A DNA stretch of 64,000 nt, from the NCBI GenBank assembly GCA_026874595.1, contig CM049308.1:38939027-39003026 (forward strand), read 5' to 3'. Shown here in pieces: positions 12,634-27,200 of the stretch. A program made the position numbers and the translations under genes. The notes beneath the pieces were generated by a model, which searched no databases, was not told the origin of the DNA, and saw only the letters and a program-made list of their open reading frames with translations. The stretch comes from Sipunculus nudus. Lineage: Eukaryota; Annelida; Sipuncula; Golfingiida; Sipunculidae. Numbering within the stretch: the stretch's first letter is position 1; each line of letters begins with the position of its first letter.

Positions 12634-13085
12634 TTCTGCTATTGTAAACGTGATACAAGTATTTGCTGCTAGGGGTCGCTCGGACCCGACTATTCAAAGC
12701 AATATGCGCGGGAGCAACTAACTGTCGCAAAGTAGCAAGTACATATGCGCGGTAGCAAGTGGCATCGACCATTTTTAGCTGCGATTACAATGCGCAATCT
12801 GCGCGGTAGCAAATCAGATATGCGCGGTAGCGAGAACCTCAGGGAGGCTATCTATTGCGATCGAAACTTTTGATGCTATAGTTTCAGTCCAATCTTTGTA
12901 ACCATAGGTCGACCGGATAGGTCTGCAACAAGCTTTGCACTAGGCGCGTAAGGGATTAGTAGTCGCATTGACCTGCGCAGTAGCAGGGTTTACTGGCCAT
13001 ATTAACTAGCGACAGCAAAGCGCAATGTGCACGGTGGCTAAGACACCTGCGAAATAGCAAGTTCTGTTACTGACTAATCATAGAC
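12634..13085. repeat. Cluster of irregularly spaced TGCGCGGTAGC-like motifs
   Basis: Variants of GCGCGGTAGCAA occur at least six times between about 12700 and 13000 (for example near 12753, 12802, 12821 and 12977), separated by unrelated sequence of uneven length. The motif resembles the GGTAGCAAATAGC...TTTGCGCG core of the satellite at 31-39 kb. There is no regular period, so this is either a very degraded array or a set of separate motif copies. Confidence 0.5.
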
Positions 13086-14150
13086 ATAATTCTTGAACAA
13101 TATATGCTACAGTTCATTGCATTTTTTTTTATTCAATAACTAATAATGTATTAATATTTAATTTTGAAAAACAAAACCTTTGTCGCCCTTCTCTTACAAA
13201 ATCTTCGTGGTTTGAACATATTTATATTAACAGGATTACAAAGTAGCCATTGGCTAATAAACATGCTCTTCTGTAAGCATGTATAACATGTTAACAATGA
13301 CGATCACAACATATAAACATATACGCATAAGGTGACTTTTAAGCATAAGGTGACATATATGCACGTGCTAAAACAATACAACATAATATAGGCGACAAAT
13401 AATCTTACAGAATGACTAAACATTAACTGACGTGAAAACAATATAGCAGGATAACCGTTTACTATATTCTGCACTAGAAGCGGGTTCAAGATTTAAGTGG
13501 TGAGGCACTCTGGTATATATACATTGTATCACTTAAAAAAAGTTTTGTTTGTGTATAATAAACCGTGTTAAGGCTATGCGTATCTTATCTCCTTGAAAGT
13601 CTGATGCGGGAATTCTCATATGTAATATGAACTCTTTCACTTTTCGTTTTCAGTTTTAGTTGTAGGGTCAAGTCTGATACAGAAATTTACATCGTATTTT
13701 TCTTCGTCAAATGCTGTTTCAATGAACATGAACATGTCGGATCGATTTCGGGTGTACCTTGAACATTGTAATAAATAGTGTTGCGTGCTTTACTTTAGCT
13801 GCAGTATACAGTTACATATTGGGCTCTCCGTTTTCCCGGTTTTCAATAAGTACGTACTGAGTCATGGGACAAGCTTCGAATCTATTGAAAATTATCTCTT
13901 CTTTTCTGACGGAAAAATAGAAACATGTGCCTCCTGGTTTCTTGGTTTTGAATCAATTAATTTTCAGGGCGCGCTCGAAAAAATTTTAACAATTAATCTT
14001 TCTTATTTCAATGGGCAATTTATTCCATATTTTACACCAACTTGGCAAAAAAGATTTTTTATTGTTCATTTAGCATAGGTGGTACAATGTGTTGTTTTTA
14101 TTTCGTAGATTATAAGAGTTGGAATCGTCGCGCCCCCTGGAATTAGTTTC
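13086..14150. other. AT-rich intergenic sequence
   Basis: No convincing gene. A 97-codon plus-strand frame (13785-14078) and a 61-codon minus-strand frame (13489-13304) match nothing recognised and have no supporting splice or start context. AAGGTGAC words recur near 13330 and 13345. Confidence 0.5.
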
Positions 14151-14851
14151 CTCTAGTAAATTGGCGATAGCTTATTGACCATTTTTGAAAATGTGAGAAA
14201 TATTTCGAAATCTCTTCTTAAGAACAGTTGAGGCCAATGCAGCTCATCCTACATTTTGTTCGAGTAGTTGTGATTAAAGAGCCGGTGCAGATACGTGCGG
14301 CTCTTCTCTGTATGCTTTCTACTTGATTAGTTTCTTTCGCTGTGCAGCTCTTATATACTTGTGACCCGTATTCTAAAACAGCAAGAAACATTGTTTTGTA
14401 CAACCGTTCCAGTATTTTCATAGTCATGTTGAATTTATAATATTTTAAAATGGCATTTTTTGGAAGTTTTAAGACCAAAAATTATTATTTTGTTCGAACA
14501 ATGACAAGTCTTTTGTTAGTATATCCCCGAGGTGTTTTACGCTGGTCATCTCATTCAGTTTGACGTCATCAAAATACAGCAGTGGATGAGTATTGTACGA
14601 ATTTTACTTGACAAACATATAACTTTAGTTTTCGTTGGGTTCATTTGTAAATGCCATTTCTTAGCCCACTGGCTCAAGCGCTGCAAGTCACTGTGGAGAG
14701 AATCTGCTGAATCGTCCGGGTTGTCAGTAACAGAATATATACAGGTGTCATCAGCTTACATTTTAATATTATTTTTTATGTGCAATTCAATATCGCTAAC
14801 ATAAACAAGAAACAAGAGTAGTCCAAGTATAGAACCCTGCGGCACACCTGA
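14150..14851 (-). pseudogene. Decayed LINE (non-LTR) reverse transcriptase fragment
   Basis: Read on the minus strand from 14851, the sequence gives GVPQGSILGLLLF (RT motif 4-like, starting at 14848), about 20 further residues, and then ADDT (14755-14744), the catalytic A-D-D motif. It continues with DLQRLSQWAKKWHLQMNP, the conserved segment after the active site. A frameshift follows. Then 14478-14218 gives LYKTMFLAVLEYGSQVY and VESIQRRAARICTG, the usual C-terminal RT region of Jockey/CR1-like LINEs. The codon in front of ADD, normally Tyr or Phe, is a TAA stop. No endonuclease domain is present. Truncated and dead. Confidence 0.88.
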
Positions 14852-15068
14852 AAATATATATATATATTAACTATTTGACTCTGAGCCCTCTAGAACTACG
14901 CATTGTTTACAATTAGTTTAGTAGCTTTCAATAAATTTAAACAGAGAACCTGTTCTTCTGAAGCATTCTACTTGCTTCTATGCATGGTCGAGGCATAGAA
15001 GTCGGCTTACGTGACCCCATTAAATTGATGTACCGATTTCAAATTACCCCCGTTCAGATTTCCGGGCG

Positions 15069-15102
15069 GGGGGTAATCTGAAATCGATTTCAGATTACCC
15101 CC
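15069..15102. repeat. Perfect 34-bp palindrome
   Basis: GGGGGTAATCTGAAATC followed directly by its exact reverse complement, with no loop and centre at 15085/15086. Further copies of CAGATTACCCC lie just to the right (15109-15120), and GTTCAGATTTCC lies just to the left. The whole 15040-15130 stretch is made of inverted and direct repeats of one short word ending in a C-run. Confidence 0.95.
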
Positions 15103-15269
15103 TCCAATTTCAGATTACCCCCCCCCCCCAATTGATTAATTATGATTATTTAGATGCTTATCTTAACTACATTACCTTAAGTAACCTGAAAACAACAACA
15201 AAAAAAAACAACTACTTCTACTAGTACTACTACTTTATATAATAATAACAATAGAAAAAATAGCGATGA

Positions 15270-18200
15270 TAATTATTATAAGTGACAAACACTTACTGGA
15301 GTTTTTCATGCCCAAAGGGTTAGGCTAACCCGTATCCCGGATATAGCATATATTAATAGTGACAAACACTCACTGGAGTATTCATGCCCGAATGGTTAGG
15401 GTAACCCGTATCCTAGATATAGCATATATTAATAGTGACAAACACTTATAGGAGTAAGTCATGCCTGAAGGGTTAGGGTAACCCGTATCCCGGATATAGC
15501 ATATATAAATAGTGACAAACATTACTGGAATATTTCATGTCCGAAGGCTAGGGTAACCCGTATCCCGGATATAGCATATATTAATAGTGACAAACACTTA
15601 CTGGAATATTTCATTCCCGGAGGGTAAACCTAACCCGTATCCCGGATATACCATATATTTATAGTGACAAACACTTATTGGAGTATTTCATGTACAAAGT
15701 GTAAGGTTAACTCATATCCCGGATAAAGCATATACTGATAGTGACTAAGACATACTGGAGTATTTCATGTCCTAAGGTTTAGAGTAACCCGTACCCCGGA
15801 TATAGCATATATTAATATTGACAAACACCTACTGGAGTATTTCATGCCCAAAGGGTTAGGGTAACCCGTATCCTGGATTTAGCATATATGAATAGTGACA
15901 AACACTTACAGGAGTATTTCACGCCCGAGGGTTAGGGAACCCTTATCCTGGATAGAGCATATATTAATAGTGACAAACACTCAAAGGGGTATGTCATGCC
16001 CGAAGGGTTAGGGTAACCCGTATTCCGGATATAGTATATTTTATAAGTGATAAACACTTACTGGTGTATATCATGCTCGAAGGATAAGGGTAAACCGTAT
16101 CCCGGATGTAGCATATATTAATAGTGACAAACACCTAAGGGAGTATTTCATGCAAAATAGAGTAACCCGTGTTCCGGATATAGCATTTCTATTGTAATAG
16201 TGATAAACAGCTACTGGAGTATTTCATGCCTGAGTGGTAAGGGTAACCCATATCCCGGATAGCATTTATTAAACGTAACAAATACTTTTCGGGTATTTCA
16301 TGCGAGAAGGGTTATGGATCCCCATATCCCAGATATATCAATTATTAATAGTAACACACACTTACCGGGGTTTTCCATACACAAAGGGTTAGGGTAAACC
16401 GTATCCCGGATATAGCATATATTAATAGTGACAAACACCTACTGGAGTATTTTATGCCCGAAGGTTTAGGGTTACCCGTATCCTGGATAAAGCATATATT
16501 AATAGTGACAAACACCTACTGGAGTATTTCATGCCCAAAGGGGTTAGGGTAACGCGTATCCTGGATTTAGCATATAATAATATTGATAAACACTTACTGG
16601 AGTATTTCATCCCCGAAGGGTTACGGTAACCCGTATCCCAGATATAGCATATATTAATAATGACTAACACCTACCGGAGTATTTCATGCCCAAAGGGTTA
16701 GGGTAACGCGTTTCCTGGATTTAGCATATAATAATATTGACAAACACTTACTGGAGTATTTCATCCCCGAAGGGTTACGGTAACCCGTATCCCAGATATC
16801 GCATATATTAATAGTGTCTAACACCTACTGCAGTAATTCATGCCCGAAGGGTTAGGGTAAACCGTATCCCGGATATAGCATATATTAATAGTGACAAACA
16901 CCTACCTGGATTTAGCATATAATAATAACGACAAACACTTATTGAGTATTTCATGCCCGAAGGGTTACGGTAACCCGTATCCTGGATATAGCATATATTA
17001 ATAGTGACTAACACCTACTGGAGTATTTCATGCCCGAAGGGTTAGGGTAACCCGTATCCCGGATATAGCATATATTAATAGTGACAAACACCTACCTGGA
17101 TTTAGCATATAATAATAACGGCAAACACTTATTTGAGTATTTCATGCCCGAAGGGTTACGGTAACCCGTATCCTGGATATAGCATGTATTCATAGTGGCA
17201 AACACGTACCGGAGTATTTCATACCCGAAGGGTTAGGGTAACCCGTTTCCCGGATATAGCATATATCAATAGTGACAAACAATTACGGGAGTATTTCACG
17301 CCCGAGGGTTAGGGAACCCTTATCCTGGATAGAGCATATATTAATAGTGACAAACACTTAAAGGGGTATGACATGCCCGAAGGGTTAGGGTAACCCGTAT
17401 TCCGGATATAGCATATATAAGTGACAAACACTTACTGGAGTATTTCATGCCCGAAGGGTTAGGGTAACCCGTTTCCCGGATAAAGCATATGTTAATAGTG
17501 ACAAACACTCACTGGAGTATTTCATGCCCGAAGGGTTAGGGTAACCCGTATCCCGTATATAGCATATATTAATAGGGGCAAACACTTACTGGAGTATTTC
17601 ATGAACGAAGGGTTAGGGTTATCCGTATCTCAGATATAGCAAACATTAATAGTGACATACACTTACTGGGGTATTTAATGCCCTTAGGGTTAGGGTAACC
17701 CTTTTCCTGGATATAGCATATATTAATAGTGACAAACACTTACAGGAGTATTTCACGCCCCAGGGTTCGGGAACCCTTATCCTGGATAGAGCATATATTA
17801 ATAGTGACAAACACTTACAGGGGTATGTCATGCCCGAAGGGTTAGGGTAACCCGTATTCCGGATATAGCATATATAAGTGACAAACACTTACTGAAATAT
17901 TTCCTGCCCGAAAGGTTAGGGTAACCCGTATCCCGGATAAAGCATATGTTAATAGTGACAAACACTCACTGGAGTATTTCATGCCCGAAGGGTTAGGGTA
18001 ACCCGTATTCTGGATACAGCATATTTTAATAGTGACAAACATTACTGGAATATTTCATGCCCAAAGGATTAGGGTAGCCCGTATCCCGGAAATAGCATAT
18101 ATTAATAGTGACAAACACCTACTGGGGTATTTCATGCCCGAATTAAGGTGTAGGGTAACCCGTATCCCGGATATAGCATATGTTAATAGTGACAAACACT

Positions 18201-21200
18201 CACTGGAGTATTTCATGCCCGAAGGGTTAGGGTAACCCGTATCCTGGATATAGCATATATTAATAGTTACAAACACTTATGGAAAATTTCATTCCCGAGA
18301 GTAAACCTAACCCCTAGCCCGGATATACCATATATTTGTAGTGACAATCACTAATTGGAGTATTTCATGTACAAAGTGTAAGGATAACTCGGATCCCGGA
18401 TAAGGCATATATTATCATTGAAAAACAGTTATTGGAGTATTTCATGCCCGAAGGGTCTCAAACACTTACTGGATTATTTCACGCTCAAAGTGTTAGGGTA
18501 ACCCGTATCCCGGATATAGGATAAAATAATAGTGACATACACTTACTGGGGTATTTTATGCTCGAAGGGTTAGGGTAACCCTTATCCTGGATATAGCATA
18601 TATAAATAGAGACAAACACTTGCAGGAGTATTTCATGCCCGAAGGGTTAGGGTAACCCGTATCCCGGATAAAGCATATGTTAATAGTGACAAACACTCAC
18701 TGGAGTATTTCATGCCCGAAGGGTTAGGGTAACCCGTATCCTTGATATAGCATATTTTAATAGTGACAAACATTACTGGAATATTTCATGCCCAAAGGAT
18801 TAGGGTAACCCGTATCCCGGATGTAGCATATATTAATAGTGACAAACACCTACTGGGGTAATTACATGCACAAAGGGTTAGGGAAACCCGTTTCCCGGAT
18901 AGAGCATATATTAATAGTGACAAACACTTACATGGGCATGTCATGTCTGAAGGGTTAGGGTAACCCGTATCCCGGATATAGCATATATTAATAGTGACAA
19001 ACACCTTCTGGAGTATTTTATGCTCGAAGGTTTAGGGTTACCCGTATCCAGGATGAAGCATATATTAATAGTGACAAACACCTACTGGAGTATTTCATGC
19101 CCAATGGGTTAGGGTAACCCGTATCCTGGATTTAGAATATAATAATGTTGACAAACACTTACTGGAGTATTTCATGCCCGAAGGGTTACGGTAACTTGTA
19201 TCCCAGATATACCATATATTAATAGTGACAAACACCTAGTGAAGTATTTCATGCCCGAAGGGTTAGGGTAACCCGTATTGCGGATATAGCATATATTTAT
19301 AGTGAAAAACACCTACCTGGATTTAGCATATAATAATAACGACAAACACTTATTTGAGTATTTCATGCCCGAAGGGTTACGGTAACTCGTATCCTGGATA
19401 TAGCAAATATTCATAGTGGCAAACACGTACTGTAGTATTTCATGCCCGAAGGGTTAGGGTAACCCGTATCTCAGATATAGCATACATTAATAGTGACATA
19501 CACTTACTGGAGTATTTCATACCCGAAGGGTTAGGGTAACCCGTTTCCCGGATATTGCATATATAAATAGTGACAAACATTACTGGAATATTTCATGTCC
19601 GAAGGCTAGGGTAACCCGTATACCGGATGTAGCATATATTAATAGTGACAAACACTTACTGGAGTAAGTCATGCCTGAAGGGTTAGGAAACCCTTATCCT
19701 GGATAGAGCATATATTAATAGTGACAAACACTTAAAGGGTATGTCATGCCCGAAGGGTTAGGGAAACCCGCATTCTGATATGACATATATTATAAGTGAC
19801 AAACACTTACTGGAGTTTTTCATGCCCGAAGGGTTAGGGTAACCCGTATCCCGGATATAGCATATATTAATAGTGACAAACACTCACTGGAGTATTCATG
19901 CCCTAAGGGTTAGGGTAACCCTTATCCTGGATATAGCATATATGAATAGTGACAAACACTTACAGGAGTATTTCACGCCCGAGGGTTCGGGAACCCTTAT
20001 CCTGGATAGAGCATATATTAATAGTGACAAACACTTACAGGGGTATGTCATGCCAGAAGGGTTAGGGTAACCCGTATTCCGGATATAGCATATATAAGTG
20101 ACAAACACTTACTGAAGTATTTCCTGCCCGAAAGGTTAGGGTAACCCGTATCCCGGATAAAGCATATGTTAATAATGACAAACACTCACTGGAGTATTTC
20201 ATGCCCGAAGGGTTAGGGTAACCCGTATTCTGGATATAGCATATTTTAATAGTGACAAACATTCCTGGAATATTTCATGCCCAAAGGATTAGGGTAGCCC
20301 GTATCATGGAAATAGCATATATTAATAGTGACAAACACCTACTGGGGTATTTCATGCCCGAATTAAGGGTTAGGGTAACCCGTATCCCGGATATAGCATA
20401 TGTTAATAGTGACAAACACTCACTGGAGTATTTCATGCCCGAAGGGTTAGGGTAACCCGTATCCTGGATATAGCATATTTTAATAGTGACAAACACTTAT
20501 AGGAGTAAGTCATACCTGAAGGGTTAGGGTAATCCGTATCCCGGATATAGCATATATTAATAGTGACAAACATTACTGGAATATTTCATGCCCAAAGGGT
20601 TAGGGTAACCCGTATCCCGGATATAGCATATATTAATAGTTACAAACACTTATGGAAAATTTCATTCCCGAGAGTAAACCTAACCCCTAGCCCGGATATA
20701 CCATATATTTGTAGTGACAAACACTAATTGGAGTATTTCATGTACAAAGTGTAAGGGTAACTCGGATCCCGGACAAGGCATATATTATCATTGAAAAACA
20801 GTTATTGGAGTATTTCATGCCCGAAGGGTCTCAAACACTTACTGGATTATTTCACGCTCGAAGTGTTAGGGTAACCCGTATCCCGGATATAGGATAAAAT
20901 AATAGTGACATACACTTACTGGGGTATTTTATGCCCGAAGGGTTAGGGTAACCCTTATCCTGGATATAGCATATATGAATAGTGACAAACACTTGCAGGA
21001 GTATTTCATGCCCGAAGGGTTAGGGTAACCCGTATCCTTGATATAGCATATTTTAATAGTGACAAACATTACTGGAATATTTCATGCCCAAAGGATTAGG
21101 GTAACCCGTATCCCGGATGTAGCATATATTAATAGTGACAAACACCTACTGGGGTATTACATGCACAAAGGGTTAGGGAAACCCGTTTCCCGGATAGAGC

Positions 21201-24200
21201 ATATATTAATAGTGACAAACACTTACATGGGCATGTCATGTCTGAAGGGTTAGGGTAACCCGTATCCCGGATATAGCATATATTAATAGTGACAAACACC
21301 TTCTGGAGTATTTTATGCTCGAAGGTTTAGGGTTACCCGTATCCAGGATGAAGCATATATTAATAGTGACAAACACCTACTGGAGTATTTCATGCCCAAT
21401 GGGTTAGGGTAACCCATATCCTGGATTTAGAATATAATAATGTTGACAAACACTTACTGGAGTATTTCATGCCCGAAGGGTTACGGTAACTTGTATCCCA
21501 GATTTAGCATATATTAATAGTGACAAACACCTAGTGAAGTATTTCATGCCCGAAGGGTTAGGGTAACCCGTAAACCGGATATAGCATATATTAATAGTGA
21601 CAAACACCTACCTGGATTTAGCATATAATAATAACGACAAACACTTATTTGAGTATTTCATGCCCGAAGGGTTACGGTAACTCGTATCCTGGATATAGCA
21701 TATATTCATAGTGGCAAACACGTACTGTAGTATTTCATGCCCGAAGGGTTAGGGTAACCCGTATCTCAGATATAGCATACATTAATAGTGACATACACTT
21801 ACTGGAGTATTTCATACCCGAAGGGTTAGGGTAACCCGTTTCCCGGATATTGCATATATAAATAGTGACAAACATTACTGGAATATTTCATGTCCGAAGG
21901 CTAGGGTAACCCGTATACCGAATATAGCATATATTAATAGTGACAAACACTTACTGGAGTAAGTCATGCCTGAAGGGTTAGGAAACCCTTATCCTGGATA
22001 GAGCATATATTAATAGTGACAAACACTTAAAGGGGTATGTCATGCCCGAAGGGTTAGGGAAACCCGCATTCCGATATGGCATATATTATAAGTGACAAAC
22101 ACTTACTGGAGTTTTTCATGCCCGAAGGGTTAGGATAACCCGTATCCCGGATATAGCATATATTTATAGTGACAAACACTCACTGGAGTATTCATGCCCG
22201 AAGGGTTAGGGTAACCCGTATCTTAGATATAGCATATATTAATAGTGACAAACACTTATAGGAGTAAGTCATGCCTGAAGGGTTAGGGTAACCCGTATCC
22301 CGGAAATAGCATATATAAATAGTGACAAACATTACTGGAATATTTCATGTCCGAAGGATAGGGTAACCCGTATACCGAATATAGCATATATTAATAGTGA
22401 CAAACACTTATTGGAGTATTTCATGTACAAAGTGTAAGGTTAACTCATATCCCGGATAAAGCATATACTGATAGTGACTAAGACATACTGGAGTATTTCA
22501 TGTCCTAAGGTTTAGAGTAACCCGTACCCCGGATATTTCATATATTAATATTGACAAACACCTACTGGAGTATTTCATGCCCAAAGGGTTAGGGTAACCC
22601 GTATCCTGGATATAGCATATATGAATAGTGACAAACACTTACAGGAGTATTTCACGCCCGAGGGTTAGGGAATCCTTATCCTGGATAGAGAATATATTAA
22701 TAGTGACAAACACTCAATGGGATATGTCATGCCCGAAGGGTTAGGGTAACCCGTATTCCGGATATAGTATATTTTATAAGTGACAAACACTTACTGGTGT
22801 ATATCATGCTCGAAGGATTAGGGTAAACCGTATCCCGGATGTAGCATATATTATTAGTGACAAACACCTAATGGAGTATTTCATGCAAAATAGAGTAACC
22901 CGTGTTCCGGATATAGCATATCTATTTTAATAGTGATAAACAGCTACTGGAGTATTTCATGCCTGTGTGGTAAGGGTAACCCATATCCCGGATAGCATTT
23001 ATTAAACGTAACAAATACTTTTCGGGTATTTCATGCGAGAAGGGTAATGGATCCCCATATCCCAGATATATCAATTATTAATAGTAACACACACTTACCG
23101 GGGTTTTCCATACACAAAGGGTTAGGGTAAACATTATCCCGGGTATACCATATATTAATAGTGACAAACACCTACTGGAGTATTTTATGCCCGAAGGTTT
23201 AGGGTTACCCGTATCCTGGATAAAGCATATATTAATAGTGACAAACACCTACTGGAGTATTTCATGCCCAAAGGGTTAGGGTAACGCGTATCCTGGATTT
23301 AGCATATAATAATATTGACAAACACTTACTGGAGTATTTCATCCCCGAAGGGTTACGGTAACCCGTATCCCAGATATAGCATATATTAATAGTGACTAAC
23401 ACCTACTGGAGTATTTCATGCCCAAAGGGTTAGGGTAACGCGTTTCCTGGATTTAGCATATAATAATATTGACAAACACATACTGGAGTATTTCATCCCC
23501 GAAGGGTTATGGTAACCCGTTTCCCAGATATAGCATATATTAATAGTGACTAACACCTACTGGAGTATTTCATGCCCGAAGGGTTAGGGTAACCCGTATA
23601 CCGGATATAGCATATATTAATAGTGACAAACACCTACCTGGATTTAGCATATAATAATAACGACGAACACTTATTTGAGTATTTCATGCCCCAAGGGTTA
23701 CGGTAACTCGTATCCTAGATATAGCATATATTAAAAGTGACTAACACCTACTGGAGTTATTCATGCCCGAAGGGTTATAGTAACCCGTATCCCGGATATA
23801 GCATATATTAATAGTGACAAACACCTACCTGGATTTAGCATATAATAATAACGACAAACACTTATTTGAGTATTTCATGCCCGAAGGGTTACGGTAACCC
23901 GTATCCTGGATATAGCATGTATTCATACTGGTAAACACGTACTGGAGTATTTCATACCCGAAGGGTTAGGGTAACCCGTTTCCCGGATATAGCATATATT
24001 AATAGTGACAAACAATTACAGGAGTATTTCACGCCCGAGGGTTAGGGAACCCTTATCCTGGATAGAGCATATATTAATAGTGACAAACACTTAAAGGGGT
24101 ATGTCATGCCCGAAGGGTTAGGGTAACCCGTATTCCGGATATAGCATATATAAGTGACAAACACTTACTGGAGTATTTCATGCCCGAAGGGTTAGGGTAA

Positions 24201-27200
24201 CCCGTTTCCCGGATAAAGCATATGTTAATAGTGACAAACACTCACTGGAGTATTTCATGCCCGAAGGGTTAGGGTAACCCGTATCCCGTATATAGCATAT
24301 ATTAATAGTGGCAAACACTTACTGGAGTATTTCATGAACGAAGGGTTAGGGTTATCCGTATCTCAGATATAGCAAACATTAATAGTGACATACACTTACT
24401 GGGGTATTTAATGCCCTAAGGGTTAGGGTAACCCTTATCCTGGATATAGCATATATGAATAGTGACAAACACTTACAGTAGTATTTCACGCCCGAGGGTT
24501 CGGTAACCCTTATCCTGGATAGAGCATATATTAATAATGACAAACACTTTCAGGGGTATGTCATTGCCGAAGGGTTAGGGTAACCCGTATTCCGGATATA
24601 GCATATATAAGTGACAAACACTTACTGAAGTATTTCATGCCCGAAAGGTTAGGGTAACCCGTATCCCGAATAAAGCATATGTTAATAGTGACAAACACTC
24701 ACTGGAGTATTTCATGCCCCAAGGGTTAGGGTAACCCGTATCCTGGATACAGCATATTTTAATAGTGACAAACATTACTGGAATATTTCATGCCCAAAGG
24801 ATTAGGGTAGCCCGTATCCCGGATATAGCATATGTTAATAGTGACAAACACTCACTGAAGTATATCATGCCCGAAGGGTTAGGGTAACCCGTATCCTGGA
24901 TATAGCATATTTTAATAGTGACAAACACTTATAGGAGTAAGTCATACCTGAAGGGTTAGGGTAATCCGTATCCCGGATATAGCATATATTAATAGTGAGA
25001 AACATTACTGGAATATTTCATGCCCAAAGGGTTAGGGTAACCCGTATCCCGGATATAGCATATATTAATAGTTACAAACACTTATGGAAAATTTCATTCC
25101 CGAGAGTAAACCTAACCCCTAGCCCGGATATACCATATATTTGTAGTGACAAACACTAATTGGAGTATTTCATGTACAAAGTGTAAGGGTAACTCGTATC
25201 CCGGATAAGGCATATATTATCATTGAAAAACAGTTATTGGAGTATTTCATGCCCGAAGGGTCTCAAACACTTACTGGATTATTTCACGCTCGTAGTGTTA
25301 GGGTAACCCGTATCCCGGATATAGGATAAAATAATAGTGACATACACTTACTGGGGTATTTTATGCCCGAAGGGTTAGGGTAACCCTTATCCTGGATATA
25401 GCATATATGAATAGTGACAAACACTTGCAGGAGTATTTCATGCCCGAAGGGTTAGGGTAACCCGTATCCCGGATAAAGCATATGTTAATAATGACAAACA
25501 CTCACTGGAGTATTTCATGCCCGAAGGGTTAGGGTAACCGGTATCCTTGATATAGGATATTTTAATAATGACAAACATTACTGGAATATTTCATGCCCAA
25601 AGGATTAGGGTAACCCGTATCCCGGATGTAGCATATATTAATAGTGACAAACACCTACTGGGGTATTACATGCACAAAGGGTTAGGGAAACCCGTTTCCC
25701 GGATAGAGCATATATTAATAGTGACAAACACTTACATGGGCATGTCATGTCTGAAGGGTTAGGGTAACCCGTATCCCGGATATAGCATATATTAATAGTG
25801 ACAAACACCTTCTGGAGTATTTTATGCTCGAAGGTTTAGGGTTACCCGTATCCAGGATGAAGCATATATTAATAGTGACAAACACCTACTGGAGTATTTC
25901 ATGCCCAATGGGTTAGGGTAACCCGTATCCTGGATTTAGAATATAATAATGTTGACAAACACTTACTGGAGTATTTCATGCCCGAAGGGTTACGGTAACT
26001 TGTATCCCAGATTTAGCATATATTAATAGTGACAAACACCTAGTGAAGTATTTCATGCCCGAAGGGTTAGGGTAACCGGTATACCGGATATAGCATATAT
26101 TAATAGTGACAAACACCTACCTGGATTTAGCATATAATAATAACGACAAACACTTATTTGAGTATTTCATGCCCGAAGGGTTACGGTAACTCGTATCCTG
26201 GATATAGCATATATTCATAGTGGCAAACACGTACTGTAGTATTTCATGCCCGAAGGGTTAGGGTAACCCGTATCTCAGATATAGCATACATTAATAGTGA
26301 CATACACTTACTGGAGTATTTCATACCCGAAGGGTTAGGGTAACCCGTTTCCCGGATATTGCATATATAAATAGTGACAAACATTACTGGAATATTTCAT
26401 GTCCGAAGGCTAGGGTAACCCGTATACCGAATATAGCATATATTAATAGTGACAAACACTTACTGGAGTAAGTCATGCCTGAAGGGTTAGGAAACCCTTA
26501 TCCTGGATAGAGCATATATTAATAGTGACAAACACTTAAAGGGGTATGTCATGCCCGAAGGGTTAGGGAAACCCGCATTCCGATATGGCATATATTATAA
26601 GTGACAAACACTTACTGGAGTTTTTCATGCCCGTAGGGTTAGGGTAACCCGTATCCCGGATATAGCATATATTAATAGTGACAAACAGTCACTGGAGTAT
26701 TCATGCCCGAAGGGTTAGGGTAACCCGTATCTTAGATATAGCATATATTAATAGTGACAAACACTTATAGGAGTAAGTCATGCCTGAAGGGTTAGGGTAA
26801 CCCGTATCCCGGATATAGCATATATAAATAGTGACAAACATTACTGGAATATTTCATGTCCGAAGGCTAGGGTAACCCGTATACCGAATATAGCATATAA
26901 TAATAGTGACAAACACTTATTGGAGTATTTCATGTACAAAGTGTAAGGTTAACTCATATCCCGGATAAAGCATATACTGATAGTGACTAAGACATACTGG
27001 AGTATTTCATGTCCTAAGGTTTAGAGTAACCCGTACCCCGGATATTTCATATATTAATATTGACAAACACCTACTGGAGTATTTCATGCCCAAAGGGTTA
27101 GGGTAACCCGTATCCTGGATATAGCATATATGAATAGTGACAAACACTTACAGGAGTATTTCACGCCCGAGGGTTAGGGAACCCTTATCCTGGATAGAGC

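Noticed and set aside
16452-25762. Many 60-80 codon frames on both strands in the 77-bp array
   Set aside because: 77 is not a multiple of three, so frames arise by chance in variant units; peptides repeat the same translated satellite.
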